The notes: generated by a model from the letters alone, not told the origin. A stretch of DNA of 64,000 nucleotides from Gluconacetobacter tumulisoli (GCF_014174155.1 NZ_JABEQM010000010.1:91403-155402); one strand, 5' to 3'; shown: positions 8,631 to 18,180, counted from the first letter of the stretch. A program made the numbers and translations.

Positions 8631-9923
8631 ATGACCCCCAGTGCGCGGCTTGCCGCCGCCATCGATCTGCTTACGGCGATGGAGGCTACGCCCCGTCGCC
8701 CGGCGGACGCCGTTGCCAATGCGTTCTTCCGCGAACGCCGTTATATCGGCGGGGGCGACCGCCGGGCCGTTTCCACCCGGGTCTGGTCCATTCTGCGCCA
8801 GTGGCGACATATCGAATGGTGGCTGGACCGTGCAGGCACCTCCGCCACGCCGCGAAACCGGATCGTGGCGATGCTGGCCCTGTCTCCCCGGCCGGGGGAG
8901 GCCCCGCAGGACCTGTTTTCCGGCGACCGCTACGCGCCGTCCGTCCTGTCGCCGGCCGAGCGCGACCTGGCCGCGCGGTTGCGGGGGCATGAGCTGATCC
9001 ATCCCGACATGCCGCGCGCCGTCGCGCTGGAAATCCCCGACTGGCTGCTGCCACGGTTGGAGACGGTGTTCGGCGACGATCTGGTGCCGGAAATCGAGGC
9101 CCTGTCGGGCGAGGCGACGCTGGATCTGCGCGTCAACCTGCTGAAGACCACGCGGGACGAGGCGCGGCAGTCGCTGGCCGCCGACGGCATCATCGCCGAG
9201 GACACAATTCTGTCCCCATGGGGGCTGCGTGTTCCGGGACGCCAGCCCGTGACCGCGACTGCGGCGTTCAAGGCCGGCCTGGTGGAAATCCAGGACGAAG
9301 GCAGCCAGGTGGTGGTGGCGGCGGCCGATGCCCGGCCGGGCATGCGGGTGGTGGATTACTGCGCGGGCGCCGCGGGCAAGACGCTGGGCATGGCCATGAC
9401 CATGCAGAATCGGGGCCATATCGTCGCCTGCGACGTGTCCGAGGCCCGGCTGGACGGCGCGGTGCGCAGGCTGCGGCGGGCGGACGTGCATAATGTCGAA
9501 CGCCACCTGCTGAAGCCCGGCGACCGCTGGGCCAAGCGGCGTGCGGGCAGCTTCGACCGGGTGCTGGTTGACGCGCCATGCACCGGGACGGGCACCTGGC
9601 GCAGGAACCCGGACGCCCGCCTGCGTTTGACAGAGCAGGATCTGGCCGAACTGATGGTCAAGCAGGCCGAGATCCTCGATACCGCGTCGACGCTGGTCCG
9701 GCCGGGCGGCCGGCTGGTGTATGCGACCTGTTCGATCCTGCGGGAGGAAAATCAGGATCGCATCGAAACCTTCCTGCGTACGTCGCCGCAATTCCGTCGT
9801 GCGGAACCCGACGCGCAATGCGGCCTGCCGGCGGGGCTGGCGCAGCAGGGCATGATCGCGCTGTCGCCCCTGCGCGACCGGACCGACGGGTTCTTCGCCG
9901 CGATCCTGGAACGGACGGCCTGA
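8631..9923 (+). CDS. RsmB/Sun-family 16S rRNA (cytosine-C5) methyltransferase
   Basis: A 430-residue SAM-dependent RNA methylase. The N-terminal third is the divergent RNA-binding part. The Rossmann-like C-terminal half has the SAM-binding motif VVDYCAGAAGKTLGMA, the motif IV cysteine in VDAPCTGTGTWRRNPD, and the catalytic motif VYATCSILREENQ. Both cysteines used by m5C methylases are therefore present. It most likely methylates 16S rRNA, but alphaproteobacteria carry several Sun-family members, so the target base is uncertain. Start at ATG 8631, with AGGA upstream. Confidence 0.88.
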   Translation: MTPSARLAAAIDLLTAMEATPRRPADAVANAFFRERRYIGGGDRRAVSTRVWSILRQWRHIEWWLDRAGTSATPRNRIVAMLALSPRPGEAPQDLFSGDRYAPSVLSPAERDLAARLRGHELIHPDMPRAVALEIPDWLLPRLETVFGDDLVPEIEALSGEATLDLRVNLLKTTRDEARQSLAADGIIAEDTILSPWGLRVPGRQPVTATAAFKAGLVEIQDEGSQVVVAAADARPGMRVVDYCAGAAGKTLGMAMTMQNRGHIVACDVSEARLDGAVRRLRRADVHNVERHLLKPGDRWAKRRAGSFDRVLVDAPCTGTGTWRRNPDARLRLTEQDLAELMVKQAEILDTASTLVRPGGRLVYATCSILREENQDRIETFLRTSPQFRRAEPDAQCGLPAGLAQQGMIALSPLRDRTDGFFAAILERTA

Positions 9924-10045
9924 CGGTCGCCATCTTCCGCATTTTTTCTGGTTAACGGACTGGTTTCGCCCGATTATCGGTTTTGCCATCGTCATAGTAT
10001 GATGGGATTGCCCGAGCTGTCGGGCCAACAGTCCGGGAAACGGGA

Positions 10046-11860
10046 ATGCAGGATAATCTGGCCATCGGGATCTTGTGCGTGCTGGGGGGCGGTATCGGCG
10101 CCCAGTGGGTGGCCTGGCGCTTTCGCCTGCCGGCCATCGTCCTGCTGTTCGGGTTGGGCCTGGTCTACGGCCCCGGTCTTGGCCTTCTGCATCCCTCGGC
10201 GGCGATTGGCCGCTATTTTCACCCGATCGTCTCGCTCGCCGTTGCGTTCATCGTGTTCGAGGGCGGGTTGGCGCTGGATTTCCGGCAATGGCGCGCCTCG
10301 GGCGAGGGCGTGCTGCGCCTGACGGCGGTGGCTCTGCCAATCAACTGGGTCCTGGGCGCCCTGGCCGCGCATTTCGTCGGCCATCTGCACTGGGGGGCGT
10401 CGTGGCTGTTCGGTGCGATCATCGTCGTGACCGGCCCCACGGTCGTGCTGCCCCTGCTGCGCCATACCAAGCTGCGGCCGCGCGTGGCGGCGTTCCTGCG
10501 CTGGGAAGCGATCCTGAATGATCCCGTGGGGGCCATCCTGGCGACTCTGGTGCTGGAAATCCTGGTGATCCAGGGCAATCGCCATTCCGGCATGTTCATG
10601 GTGGAGATCGTACCCCACCTGCTGTTCAGCACCATGATGGCCATCGGATTCGGGGTGTTCCCCGCGATTCTGGTCCGCTTCCTGTCGGCGCGGGATCTGG
10701 TTCCGGAAATCCTGCGCATTCCCATCATCCTGACCCTGGCGATGAGCGTCTTTTCGGTCTGCAACTTCTTCATGGAAGGTGCCGGGCTGATGGCGGCGAC
10801 CGTCTTCGGCATGGCGCTGACGAACATGCACGTGACCGGCATGTCCGAATTGCGCCGTATCAAGGAGTCGCTGGGGGTCCTTGTCGTGTCGTGCCTGTTC
10901 GTCATGCTGACCGCCGATCTGCATCGCGATGTGCTGGAACGCCTGTCCCTGCCCATCGTTGCGATGACGCTGACGGTGCTGTTCGTAGTGCGGCCCCTCG
11001 GCATCCTGCTGTCGACCATCCGGTCGGACCTGTCATGGCAGGAACGCCTGTTCGTGGGCTGGATCGCACCGCGCGGCATCGTCGCCGCCGCCGTCGCCGG
11101 CGTCGCCGGCCTGCAACTGGGGGAGGCGGGCTACCCCAGCGCAGACCTGGTGATGCCGGGGGTGTTCGCCCTCATCGCGACCACCATGATCCTGCATGGG
11201 TTTTCGCTTCGTCCCGTGGCGCGGATCCTGCGTCTGACCCTGTCGGACGAACCTGCCCTGGCGATCGTGGGCGCCAGCGCATGGTCGACCGATCTGGCCG
11301 GCGCGCTGCATCGCCTGGGCTGTCCGGTCGTGCTGGTCGATACCTATGCCGGCGCCCTGGCGCCGGCGGCCCGCGCCGGCATCCCGACCCTGAAGGCCGA
11401 ACTGCTGTCCGACGAAGGTCTGGAAAGCCTGGAGGAACGGCCGGCGGACTATCTGATCGCCGCGACGCCGGACGCGATCTATAACGGACTGGTCTGCGCG
11501 CGCCTCGCCCCCGATTTCGGGCGGCAGCGCGTGTTCCAGGTCAGTCCGGGGGTGGCACGCCTGGATCTCTATCGGGGGCTCAGCCGCGACTCGCGCGGCA
11601 AGGTCCTGGGGGACCCGGCCTGGAATTTCACCCTGATCGACACCCTGTTCGAACGTGGATGGCGGTTCAGGAGCCTGCCGTTTGGCAGTGACGTACCCCG
11701 CGATCCGGCCGGTACGGACGGAAACCGGCTGAACATCATGACGATCCGCAGGGGAACGGCGATGTGGATCCGATCGGTCGAGGACGAGGCCCCGGTCGAA
11801 CCGGTATCGGGCGATATCATCATTGCGATGACGCCACCCGAGGGTGCAATCGCCTCCTGA
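10046..11860 (+). CDS. CPA1-type sodium/proton antiporter with C-terminal nucleotide-binding domain
   Basis: A 604-residue membrane protein. The first 390 or so residues hold about twelve hydrophobic segments with cation/proton antiporter motifs (IVFEGGLALDF, TGPTVVLPLLRHTKL, and LRWEAILNDPVGAILA with the functional Asp). The rest is soluble and starts like a TrkA-N/RCK fold (ALAIVGASAWSTDLAGALHRLG), followed by a smaller domain. It should exchange Na+ or K+ for protons at the inner membrane, useful in an acid-producing bacterium. GGGAA just precedes the ATG. It stands alone between rsmB-like and a convergent gene. Confidence 0.85.
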   Translation: MQDNLAIGILCVLGGGIGAQWVAWRFRLPAIVLLFGLGLVYGPGLGLLHPSAAIGRYFHPIVSLAVAFIVFEGGLALDFRQWRASGEGVLRLTAVALPINWVLGALAAHFVGHLHWGASWLFGAIIVVTGPTVVLPLLRHTKLRPRVAAFLRWEAILNDPVGAILATLVLEILVIQGNRHSGMFMVEIVPHLLFSTMMAIGFGVFPAILVRFLSARDLVPEILRIPIILTLAMSVFSVCNFFMEGAGLMAATVFGMALTNMHVTGMSELRRIKESLGVLVVSCLFVMLTADLHRDVLERLSLPIVAMTLTVLFVVRPLGILLSTIRSDLSWQERLFVGWIAPRGIVAAAVAGVAGLQLGEAGYPSADLVMPGVFALIATTMILHGFSLRPVARILRLTLSDEPALAIVGASAWSTDLAGALHRLGCPVVLVDTYAGALAPAARAGIPTLKAELLSDEGLESLEERPADYLIAATPDAIYNGLVCARLAPDFGRQRVFQVSPGVARLDLYRGLSRDSRGKVLGDPAWNFTLIDTLFERGWRFRSLPFGSDVPRDPAGTDGNRLNIMTIRRGTAMWIRSVEDEAPVEPVSGDIIIAMTPPEGAIAS

Positions 11861-11894
11861 ACAGGGCCGGCCAGACCCGCCGCGATCCGGCCGG

Positions 11895-12407
11895 TCAGGC
11901 CGGCGGCAGGACCTCGATTTCCGTCAGTCCGGCGGCCAGTATGCGGCGCAGGTCGGATTCGCGCAGGGCGATGCATCCTTCGGTCGGGCGGCCATCCGGC
12001 GATTGCAGATGCAGGAAAATGGCCGATCCGCGCCCCGGGACCGGCGGGGCGTCATTATATCCGAGTTCTATCACGATATTGTAAACGTTATCGTCCCGCC
12101 ACATCTTCTCATGCCGGGCAGGGTGGGGCAGGGTGATGCGCCGGTTGTAGTCGGCGTGGGCCGGGTCGTCGCACCACCCGTCGGCCGGCGCCAGGGGTTC
12201 CAACGGCAGGGCGCAGACCGGCGCCGCGACACGGTCGGCGCGGTACAGGACCCGCCGCAACGGCAGAATTCCGGTCGGTGTGGCGTGATCGCCTTCCTCC
12301 TTGATGGACCGGACCCCAGCGGCCCCGACGATCGCCGGGATTTTCTGATCCATGCAATGCAGTTGTGCATCGGGGCCGGTATTCGATCTTAAAACTGCGC
12401 GTATCAT
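11895..12407 (-). CDS. L,D-transpeptidase (YkuD-domain) family protein without signal peptide
   Basis: A 170-residue YkuD-domain protein. The catalytic motif is FLHLQSPDGRPTEGCIALRE near residues 133-152, with the nucleophilic Cys and conserved His. The fold normally makes 3-3 crosslinks in peptidoglycan or attaches proteins to it. From the selected start (ATG at 12407, GGAGG five bases upstream) there is no signal peptide, as in the COG3786 subgroup, so its location and exact role are unclear. Longer frames upstream exist but lack a ribosome binding site. It is divergently transcribed from the response regulator at 12586, and the two may share a control region. Confidence 0.75.
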   Translation of the reverse strand: MIRAVLRSNTGPDAQLHCMDQKIPAIVGAAGVRSIKEEGDHATPTGILPLRRVLYRADRVAAPVCALPLEPLAPADGWCDDPAHADYNRRITLPHPARHEKMWRDDNVYNIVIELGYNDAPPVPGRGSAIFLHLQSPDGRPTEGCIALRESDLRRILAAGLTEIEVLPPA

Positions 12408-12585
12408 GGAGGCCTCCAAACGGGTCGCCTTTTGCTGGGATTCGGGCCTAGACTGGACGACACCAGTATAGCCGTGGGAAGAGGTCGCAGGCGGACGGGT
12501 CCGGATGCTGCCGTTTCCGCTTCGGGAATGATATAGGATACCCGGCCCTGCGGATGGGGTTGCGGTCAAAAATAAAGAGGGTTCG

Positions 12586-13302
12586 ATGGCAGGTGCGCGT
12601 CCCATTCTGATAGTGGATGACGATCAGACGTTACGTCATATGCTCGTCGAACAATTGCAGCTCGAAGGGGAGTTCCTGGCGATCGAGGCGGAATCGGTCG
12701 CCGATGCCTGGGACAAGCTGAATGCGCCGGGCGCGCGCTTCGATGCCATCATCCTGGACGTGACGCTGCCCGACGGTGATGGCCGCGATTTCTGCGCCGA
12801 CCTGCGACGCCAGGGCAAGCGCATCCCCATTATCATCCTGACGGGTTCGGATGACGAAACCGACGTGGTGCGGGGCCTGGATGCCGGGGCCAACGATTAT
12901 GTCGCCAAGCCCTTCCGCATCGCCGAGCTCCTGGCCCGCCTGCGCGCGCAGATGCGGATCTTCGAGAACAGCGAGGATGCGGTCTTTTCCATCGGGCCCT
13001 ATGTCTTCCGGCCGTCGGCGAAGCTGCTGCAGGAACCCACGCGCAACCGCCGCATCCGGCTGACGGAAAAGGAAGCCGCGATCCTGAAATTCCTGTACCG
13101 GGCCGGCACGCGGCCTGTGCCGCGGCAGGTCCTGCTGAACGAGGTCTGGGGCTACAACGCCGCCGTGACCACCCATACGCTGGAAACCCACATCTATCGC
13201 CTGCGGCAGAAGATCGAGCCCGATCCGACGAATGCATCTCTGCTGGTGACCGAGGGCGGGGGGTATCGCCTGGACCCGGAAGGCGGATTGCGCGCCGGTT
13301 GA
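12586..13302 (+). CDS. OmpR/PhoB-family response regulator, orphan
   Basis: A 238-residue two-domain regulator. The receiver domain (residues 6-122) has the acidic pocket at Asp11-Asp13, phosphoacceptor Asp58 (AIILDVTLPDGDG), the switch Thr (IIILTGSDDE) and Lys in YVAKPFR. A winged-helix DNA-binding domain follows (LTEKEAAILKFLYRAG, then THTLETHIYRLRQKIEPD). No histidine kinase lies nearby, so its partner is unknown. The neighbouring divergent gene is a YkuD-domain cell-wall protein, a possible target, but this is only inferred from position. A strong terminator follows at 13311. Confidence 0.92.
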   Translation: MAGARPILIVDDDQTLRHMLVEQLQLEGEFLAIEAESVADAWDKLNAPGARFDAIILDVTLPDGDGRDFCADLRRQGKRIPIIILTGSDDETDVVRGLDAGANDYVAKPFRIAELLARLRAQMRIFENSEDAVFSIGPYVFRPSAKLLQEPTRNRRIRLTEKEAAILKFLYRAGTRPVPRQVLLNEVWGYNAAVTTHTLETHIYRLRQKIEPDPTNASLLVTEGGGYRLDPEGGLRAG

Positions 13303-13310
13303 GGCAGGCT

Positions 13311-13340
13311 GCGTTCGGATCCGGGACCCGAACGCCTTTT
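13311..13340 (+). terminator. Intrinsic terminator of the response regulator gene
   Basis: GCGTTCGG (13311-13318) pairs with CCGAACGC (13328-13335), followed by CTTTT. It starts just after the stop at 13302 and lies between convergent genes. Confidence 0.78.
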
Positions 13341-13356
13341 GGCCCCCTGGTTGCGA

Positions 13357-14184
13357 TCAGGGGGTGAAATCGACCACCACGGGCGCATGGTCCGATGTGG
13401 TTGGCCAGTCCCGGGCTTCACGCAGGACCGTCATGTCCCTGAGGGACGCCATCAGGTCGGGGGTTACCCAGACGTGGTCCAGGCGCCGGCCGCGATTCCA
13501 TCGTTCGGGATTGGCCTCGGTCCAGTTGCGATTGCGATAGGACCACCACGTATATAATTTTTCGCTCGCCGGAACAAAATGCCGCATGGCGTCGACGAAC
13601 CCGCAGGCCTGCCAGGCCAGCAGGCGGGTCGTCTCGGGCGGGGTATGGCTGACGACATTCAGCAATTGCCTGTGGTTCCAGACATCCTGCTCCAGCGGAG
13701 CGATGTTCAGGTCGCCGACGAGGATCGTCCGCCGATTGTCCCGCCCCGTGAACCAGGCATGGGCCTCGTCGACAAATGCCAGCTTGTGCGCGAATTTCGG
13801 ATTGGCCTCGGGGTCGGGAATGTCCCCGCCGGCGGGGACGTAGAAATTATGCAGTTCGACGGGCTGCCCCCCCAGGTCGAACGACGCCGCGATGTGGCGG
13901 CAATCGCTGCGGGCGCACCAGTCGGGGGTATCGTCCAGCGGAACCAGCGCGACGCGGGACAGGATCGCGACGCCGTTATAGGATTTCATTCCCCGGTGCT
14001 GGATGTGGGCGAAGCCCAGCTTGCGTACCGCATCGGCCGGAAACAGATCGTCCGGCACCTTGGTTTCCTGCACGCAGACGATATCGGGCTGCAGTTCCGC
14101 GCACAGCCGTGCCAGAAGCGGCAGCCGCAGGCGGAGCGAATTGATATTCCATGTGACGATACGCATATGGGTGGGATTGCCCAT
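13357..14184 (-). CDS. xth: Exodeoxyribonuclease III
   Basis: A 275-residue member of the Xth/Ape1 endonuclease-exonuclease-phosphatase family, acting in base excision repair at abasic sites. Key motifs are IVTWNINSLRLRL, CVQETKVPDDLF (metal-binding Glu), the GDLNIAP catalytic loop, the RLDHVWVTPDL segment and the terminal TTSDHAPVVVDF with the catalytic Asp-His. The ATG at 14184 (MGNPTHMRIVTW) has AGGA 8 bases upstream; an ATG six codons later (14166) has no ribosome site. It is convergent with the response regulator. Upstream is an AT-rich region shared with uvrC. Confidence 0.93.
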   Translation of the reverse strand: MGNPTHMRIVTWNINSLRLRLPLLARLCAELQPDIVCVQETKVPDDLFPADAVRKLGFAHIQHRGMKSYNGVAILSRVALVPLDDTPDWCARSDCRHIAASFDLGGQPVELHNFYVPAGGDIPDPEANPKFAHKLAFVDEAHAWFTGRDNRRTILVGDLNIAPLEQDVWNHRQLLNVVSHTPPETTRLLAWQACGFVDAMRHFVPASEKLYTWWSYRNRNWTEANPERWNRGRRLDHVWVTPDLMASLRDMTVLREARDWPTTSDHAPVVVDFTP

Positions 14185-14512
14185 CCCGCGAATCCTGGCA
14201 AGTGGGATTCGGCTGCGCGGCGTGGGGATCGGGATCAAACCGATATCGGAATGACGAACAAAACAGGATCGAGTCGGACGGAACGGAAAAGCGATTCGAG
14301 CGGATTTTGTCCACCTTTGGGATTGACTTCCTTATTTTCCAAAGGATTGCTCGAATTTTACAGTCAGTTCCTAGGGTGTCTTTAATATAATCATTAAATA
14401 TCAATAGGTTATTTGTTGTGCTTCTTTTTTGGGCAATTCAAGCGGGGGACAGGGAAACCGCCAGCCGCACGATTCTGTCAGCGGCTGTTCCACAGACTTA
14501 TCCACATGATCG
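14185..14512. other. AT-rich intergenic region between xth and uvrC
   Basis: 328 bases without a gene, far more AT-rich than the rest of the window between about 14320 and 14430. It contains TATAAT at 14386-14391 without a good -35 at normal spacing, a perfect DnaA-box sequence TTATCCACA at 14498-14506, and a related TGTTCCACA at 14486-14494. It must hold the divergent promoters of xth and uvrC. A replication-related role is possible but unproven. Confidence 0.45.
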
Positions 14513-16417
14513 GTGGATGAACGGATGGGTCCATTGATGGACGGCGACGTGCCGGCCGTGGTGGCGGTCAAGGGGGTGGGCGCCATCCAGCAGGCCTTGC
14601 AGACGATGCCGCTTTCCCCCGGGGTCTACCGGATGATCGGGGAGAAGGGGGAGGTCCTGTACGTCGGCAAGGCCCGTATCCTGAAGCGGCGCGTGACGTC
14701 GTACACCCAGACGGGGAAATTGCCGGAACGCCTGCGACGCATGGTGTCGGAAACGGTCGCGATGGAAATCGTGACGACCCATACCGAGGCCGAGGCCCTG
14801 CTCCTGGAAGCCAACTACATCAAGCGGATGAAACCCCGCTTCAACATCCTGCTGCGGGACGACAAGAGCTATCCGTGGATCATGATGACGGACGCCGACA
14901 TGTTTCCCCAGGTCACGAAACATCGGGGGAAGCCGGCAAAGGGGGCATCCTACTGGGGCCCGTTCGCCTCGGCCTGGGCGGTGAACCAGACCCTGAACCT
15001 GATCCAGCGGGTATTCCTGCTGCGATCCTGTTCCGATTCCGTCTTTGCCTCGCGTACCCGTCCCTGCCTGCTGTTCCAGATCAAGCGCTGTTCGGCCCCG
15101 TGCGTCGAGCGGATCGGCCAGGACGACTATGCCCACCTGGTCGAGCAGGCGCGCGCCTTTCTGTCGGGGCAACGCACCGGCATTCGCGACGAACTGGTGC
15201 GGGAAATGGAGGCGGCGGCGCAATCCCTGGAGTTCGAGCGCGCAGCGACGATTCGCGATCGCATTCGCGGCTTCGCCTCCATGCAGGATTCGTCGGTGAT
15301 CAATCCGGCGTCGCTTGACGATGCGGACGTGGTCGCGATCTGGCAGGCCGCCGGACATTCCTGCATTCAGGTCTTCTTCATCCGCGGGGGCAGGAACAAC
15401 GGCAATCGCGCCTTTTTCCCGGCCCACGCCAAGGATGAGGACGCCTCCGACATCCTGACGGCCTTCCTGGCACAATTCTACGACGACAAGCCGCCGCCGG
15501 CGCAGATCCTGTTGAATCACGAGATCGCGGAGAGCGATCTCGTGGCGGACGCGCTGAGCATACGACGGGGCCGGAAAGTGGAGATCCTGGTTCCGAAGCG
15601 CGGCGAGAAGAAGGCGGTCGTCGACCATGCCGAAACCAATGCCCGGGAGGCACTGGAACGCAGGCTGGCCGAAAGCACGGCCCAGGCGCGCCTGCTGGAC
15701 GGCATGGTCGACCTGTTCGGGCTCGACGCCCCGCCGAAGCGGATCGAAATCTATGACAACAGCCACATCATGGGCAGCAACGCCTATGGCGTGATGGTCG
15801 TGGCCGGTCCGGAGGGGTTCGAGAAGCGCGCCTATCGCAAATTCTCGATTCGGGGCCCCGTCACGCCGGGCGACGATTTTGCGATGATGCGCGAAGTGCT
15901 GGAGCGCCGATTCAGCCGCGGCCTGCGCGAACGTCAGGAACAGGCGAATCCCGGGGACTGGCCGGACATCGTCCTGATCGACGGCGGGGCGGGCCAGTAT
16001 TCCGCGGTCCGCGCGGTGCTGGACGATCTGGGCGTGACGGACGTGACGCTGGTGGCCATTGCCAAGGGGCCGGACCGCGACGCCGGGCGGGAATGGTTTC
16101 ATGTCGCCGACCGGCCGCCCTTCCAGTTGCCGCCGCGTGATCCGGTCCTGTATTATCTGCAGCGTCTGCGCGACGAGGCCCATCGCTTCGCCATCACCAC
16201 CCATCGCGCCGGGCGCTCGAAGGCGCTGGTGAAGTCGGAACTGGACGAGATCCCCGGTGTCGGCGCCGCCCGGAAGCGCGCCCTGCTGAACCAGTTCGGC
16301 TCGGCGCGCGGCGTGAAGCAGGCGGGCCTGGCGGAGTTGGAAGCCACGTCGGGGATCAACCGGGAGACGGCACGGATCGTTTATGGCCATTTTCATCCCG
16401 GCTGGTCCGGAGAATGA
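14513..16417 (+). CDS. uvrC: Excinuclease ABC subunit C
   Basis: A 634-residue UvrC, the dual incision nuclease of nucleotide excision repair. The GIY-YIG domain starts at [20 protein letters not shown] (around residue 35). A UvrB-interacting UVR motif follows near residues 225-250, then the RNase H-like endonuclease half ([32 protein letters not shown]). C-terminal helix-hairpin-helix motifs include [20 protein letters not shown]. Length is normal. The ATG at 14513 follows GGTGG; a second ATG at 14537 is possible. It overlaps a DnaA-box-containing leader. Confidence 0.96.
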   Translation: MDERMGPLMDGDVPAVVAVKGVGAIQQALQTMPLSPGVYRMIGEKGEVLYVGKARILKRRVTSYTQTGKLPERLRRMVSETVAMEIVTTHTEAEALLLEANYIKRMKPRFNILLRDDKSYPWIMMTDADMFPQVTKHRGKPAKGASYWGPFASAWAVNQTLNLIQRVFLLRSCSDSVFASRTRPCLLFQIKRCSAPCVERIGQDDYAHLVEQARAFLSGQRTGIRDELVREMEAAAQSLEFERAATIRDRIRGFASMQDSSVINPASLDDADVVAIWQAAGHSCIQVFFIRGGRNNGNRAFFPAHAKDEDASDILTAFLAQFYDDKPPPAQILLNHEIAESDLVADALSIRRGRKVEILVPKRGEKKAVVDHAETNAREALERRLAESTAQARLLDGMVDLFGLDAPPKRIEIYDNSHIMGSNAYGVMVVAGPEGFEKRAYRKFSIRGPVTPGDDFAMMREVLERRFSRGLRERQEQANPGDWPDIVLIDGGAGQYSAVRAVLDDLGVTDVTLVAIAKGPDRDAGREWFHVADRPPFQLPPRDPVLYYLQRLRDEAHRFAITTHRAGRSKALVKSELDEIPGVGAARKRALLNQFGSARGVKQAGLAELEATSGINRETARIVYGHFHPGWSGE

Positions 16418-16508
16418 TCGGCCGGGGCAGGAGCCGTGAGCAAATTCGTCATCAGACCGTCGTGATGAGGCGTTCCTGTTCCCCGTGTCTTGTTGTACTC
16501 TGCGCACG

Positions 16509-17108
16509 ATGCTGACCGACCTGCCCAATATCCTGACCCTGTCGCGGATTGTGGCGATTCCCGTTCTGGTGGCGCTCGTGGGGGTGGGGGCGCCGGTGAC
16601 GGACTGCGCGGCCTGTCTGCTGTTCATCGCCGCAGCCATCACCGATTATCTGGATGGCAAGCTGGCCCGCGCATGGCATCAATACTCCGACCTGGGGCGG
16701 ATGCTGGATCCGATTGCGGACAAATTGCTGGTCGGCGCGTCGCTGATGGTCCTGGCAGGGTCGGATCGCCTGCCGTTCGGGGCGCTGTATCCTGCCATCA
16801 TCATCCTGGCGCGGGAAATCCTGGTCAGCGGCCTGCGTGAATTCCTGGCCTCTACCCGGGTCAGCCTTCCGGTAACGCGCCTGGCCAAATGGAAGACCGG
16901 ATTTCAGATGACCGCCATCGGTTTCCTGTTGGCTGGCGACAGCACGGGAAAGCTGCTGCATCTCGACCCGTTGCCGGTCAGCATGGTGGGGGCGATCATG
17001 CTGTGGATTGCCGCGGTGCTGACGATCGTGACGGGCTGGGACTATCTTGCCACGGGCCTGCGCCACGTCGGTCGCAATGGCAGGACGGCGTCTAAAATCG
17101 CCTCCTGA
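16509..17108 (+). CDS. pgsA: CDP-diacylglycerol-glycerol-3-phosphate 3-phosphatidyltransferase
   Basis: A 199-residue integral membrane enzyme making phosphatidylglycerol phosphate for anionic phospholipids. The CDP-alcohol phosphatidyltransferase motif is complete: DGKLARAWHQYSDLGRMLD followed by PIAD, with all conserved Asp, Gly, Ala and Arg residues. Hydrophobic helices flank it. The N-terminus LPNILTLSRIVAIPVLV is typical for PgsA. ATG 16509 is selected because homology starts there; a GTG at 16485 would add eight residues. The order uvrC-pgsA (often with moaD and moaE) is common in alphaproteobacteria. Confidence 0.93.
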   Translation: MLTDLPNILTLSRIVAIPVLVALVGVGAPVTDCAACLLFIAAAITDYLDGKLARAWHQYSDLGRMLDPIADKLLVGASLMVLAGSDRLPFGALYPAIIILAREILVSGLREFLASTRVSLPVTRLAKWKTGFQMTAIGFLLAGDSTGKLLHLDPLPVSMVGAIMLWIAAVLTIVTGWDYLATGLRHVGRNGRTASKIAS

Positions 17109-17203
17109 TTGTGTCAGATCATGTCCTGCTACTTGAGATTGTGGTGACGCGCGGGCACACTCCGTTTCGGTCGCGAACGGGGTGGCCGGCCAGGAGGGGC
17201 ATG

Positions 17204-17725
17204 ATGCGAAACGCGGCGCTGTTGTCGTCACTTGTGTTGATCAGCGGGTGCTCGGGTTTCGGAAAGCTGGCGAGTGACGGGATGAGTTTCCCGGGCCTCA
17301 ATCCCAACGCGCCGGGCGGGGAGGCCGAGAATCTGCGCCGTGCGCGGGGGGAGGCAGCCGCGGAACTGCCGATCCTGCCGGAAGCCGGAAATATGTGGCC
17401 CGGGCCGCCGGCCCCCTTGCCGACCTTGGGCGACGTGTCGAAGGATCGTGGCCGGTTGGGCGATGCGCTACCCGCCGACGCAGGCGGGGCCGAATTGCCG
17501 AAAGGCGGCAGCATGAGCGCCGGCGAACAGGCCGAGATCAAGGGCGGGATCCAGGATTTTTCCGGTGGCGGGCTGCCGTCGAGGGTAAGGGACGACGCCG
17601 TACGCTATGGCGCGGGGCAGCGGGCCGCGACCATCGTCATTCCCAACGGGGATGGCACCAGCACCGTCATCGCACCCGATGGGACGGTCAAGACGGTTAA
17701 AGATTCGCCGGCCACCCCCAGATAG
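17204..17725 (+). CDS. Predicted lipoprotein of unknown function
   Basis: A 173-residue predicted outer-membrane or periplasmic lipoprotein. The lipobox LISGC ends a short signal peptide, with Cys at about residue 16. The mature part is Pro- and Gly-rich and low in complexity, and ends with an Ile/Val-rich segment (TIVIPNGDGTSTVIAPDGTVKTV). The start at ATG 17204 has AGGAGG at optimal spacing; an overlapping ATG at 17201 is also possible. No known domain is recognised. It lies between pgsA and moaD in the same direction. Confidence 0.72.
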   Translation: MRNAALLSSLVLISGCSGFGKLASDGMSFPGLNPNAPGGEAENLRRARGEAAAELPILPEAGNMWPGPPAPLPTLGDVSKDRGRLGDALPADAGGAELPKGGSMSAGEQAEIKGGIQDFSGGGLPSRVRDDAVRYGAGQRAATIVIPNGDGTSTVIAPDGTVKTVKDSPATPR

Positions 17726-17770
17726 GGGTAAGAGCAATCCGCGTTATGACTGACTCGTCGGCGGCCTACC

Positions 17771-17819
17771 TCAGGGCTCTGCCCTGAAACCCGTCGAAGG
17801 CCTCGGACCTTTGGAAACC
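17771..17819. repeat. Intergenic palindromic repeat (acetic-acid-bacterium type), copy 1
   Basis: CAGGGC (17772-17777) pairs with GCCCTG (17781-17786), and a second imperfect hairpin follows around AAGGCC and GGACCTT. The same two-hairpin layout appears at 24911-24952. I recall similar sequences as common intergenic repeats in Acetobacteraceae. Its position after a lipoprotein gene fits a terminator-like role. Confidence 0.55.
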
Positions 17820-17828
17820 GGTCTGGTG

Positions 17829-17891
17829 ATCCATGATCGGGGTCCGGAGGTCCCTCAGGCCCTGGTGGGTTCGGGCAAGGCCCGGCCTGGC
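17829..17891. repeat. Dispersed repeat related to 32073-32130, copy A
   Basis: The stretch from TCCATGATC to CCTGG aligns with 32073-32130 with only short gaps. Both share a core of TCAGG, CCTG, TGGGTT and GGGCAA followed by a short GCCC hairpin arm. It lies between the first repeat and moaD. Confidence 0.5.
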
Positions 17892-17917
17892 CTGCCATCT
17901 GGATGGAAGGCGTGCCT

Positions 17918-18175
17918 GTGATTACGATCCTGTATTTTGCCTGGCTGCGCGACCGGTTGGGTCGGTCCAGCGAATCCATGCCGTTGCCCGAGGGGGCACG
18001 GTGCGTCGGCGACGTGATCCGCAGCCTGGCTGGACGGGAAGGCGAGTACCAGGCGGTCTTCGGGACGCAGGGTGGCGTCGTCCGATGTGCGGTCAACCAG
18101 GAATTCGCCAGTCCGGAGGACGGGGTGCGGGCAGGGGACGAGATCGCATTCTTTCCCCCCGTCACCGGGGGCTAG
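17918..18175 (+). CDS. moaD: Molybdopterin synthase small subunit (sulfur carrier)
   Basis: An 85-residue ubiquitin-like MoaD ending in the essential Gly-Gly (FFPPVTGG). Its thiocarboxylate form donates sulfur to precursor Z during molybdopterin synthesis. The N-terminus ITILYFAWLRDRLG is typical of alphaproteobacterial MoaD. The GTG at 17918 is preferred because GGAAGG lies at good spacing and family homology begins there; an ATG at 17903 would add five residues. moaE follows after five bases, so the two subunits are co-translated. Confidence 0.92.
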   Translation: MITILYFAWLRDRLGRSSESMPLPEGARCVGDVIRSLAGREGEYQAVFGTQGGVVRCAVNQEFASPEDGVRAGDEIAFFPPVTGG

Positions 18176-18180
18176 GCGCC

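Noticed and set aside
14254..14285. GAAC-N7-GATC near xth/uvrC, close to the alphaproteobacterial LexA box GAAC-N7-GAAC
   Set aside because: It does not match the full repeat; likely chance.
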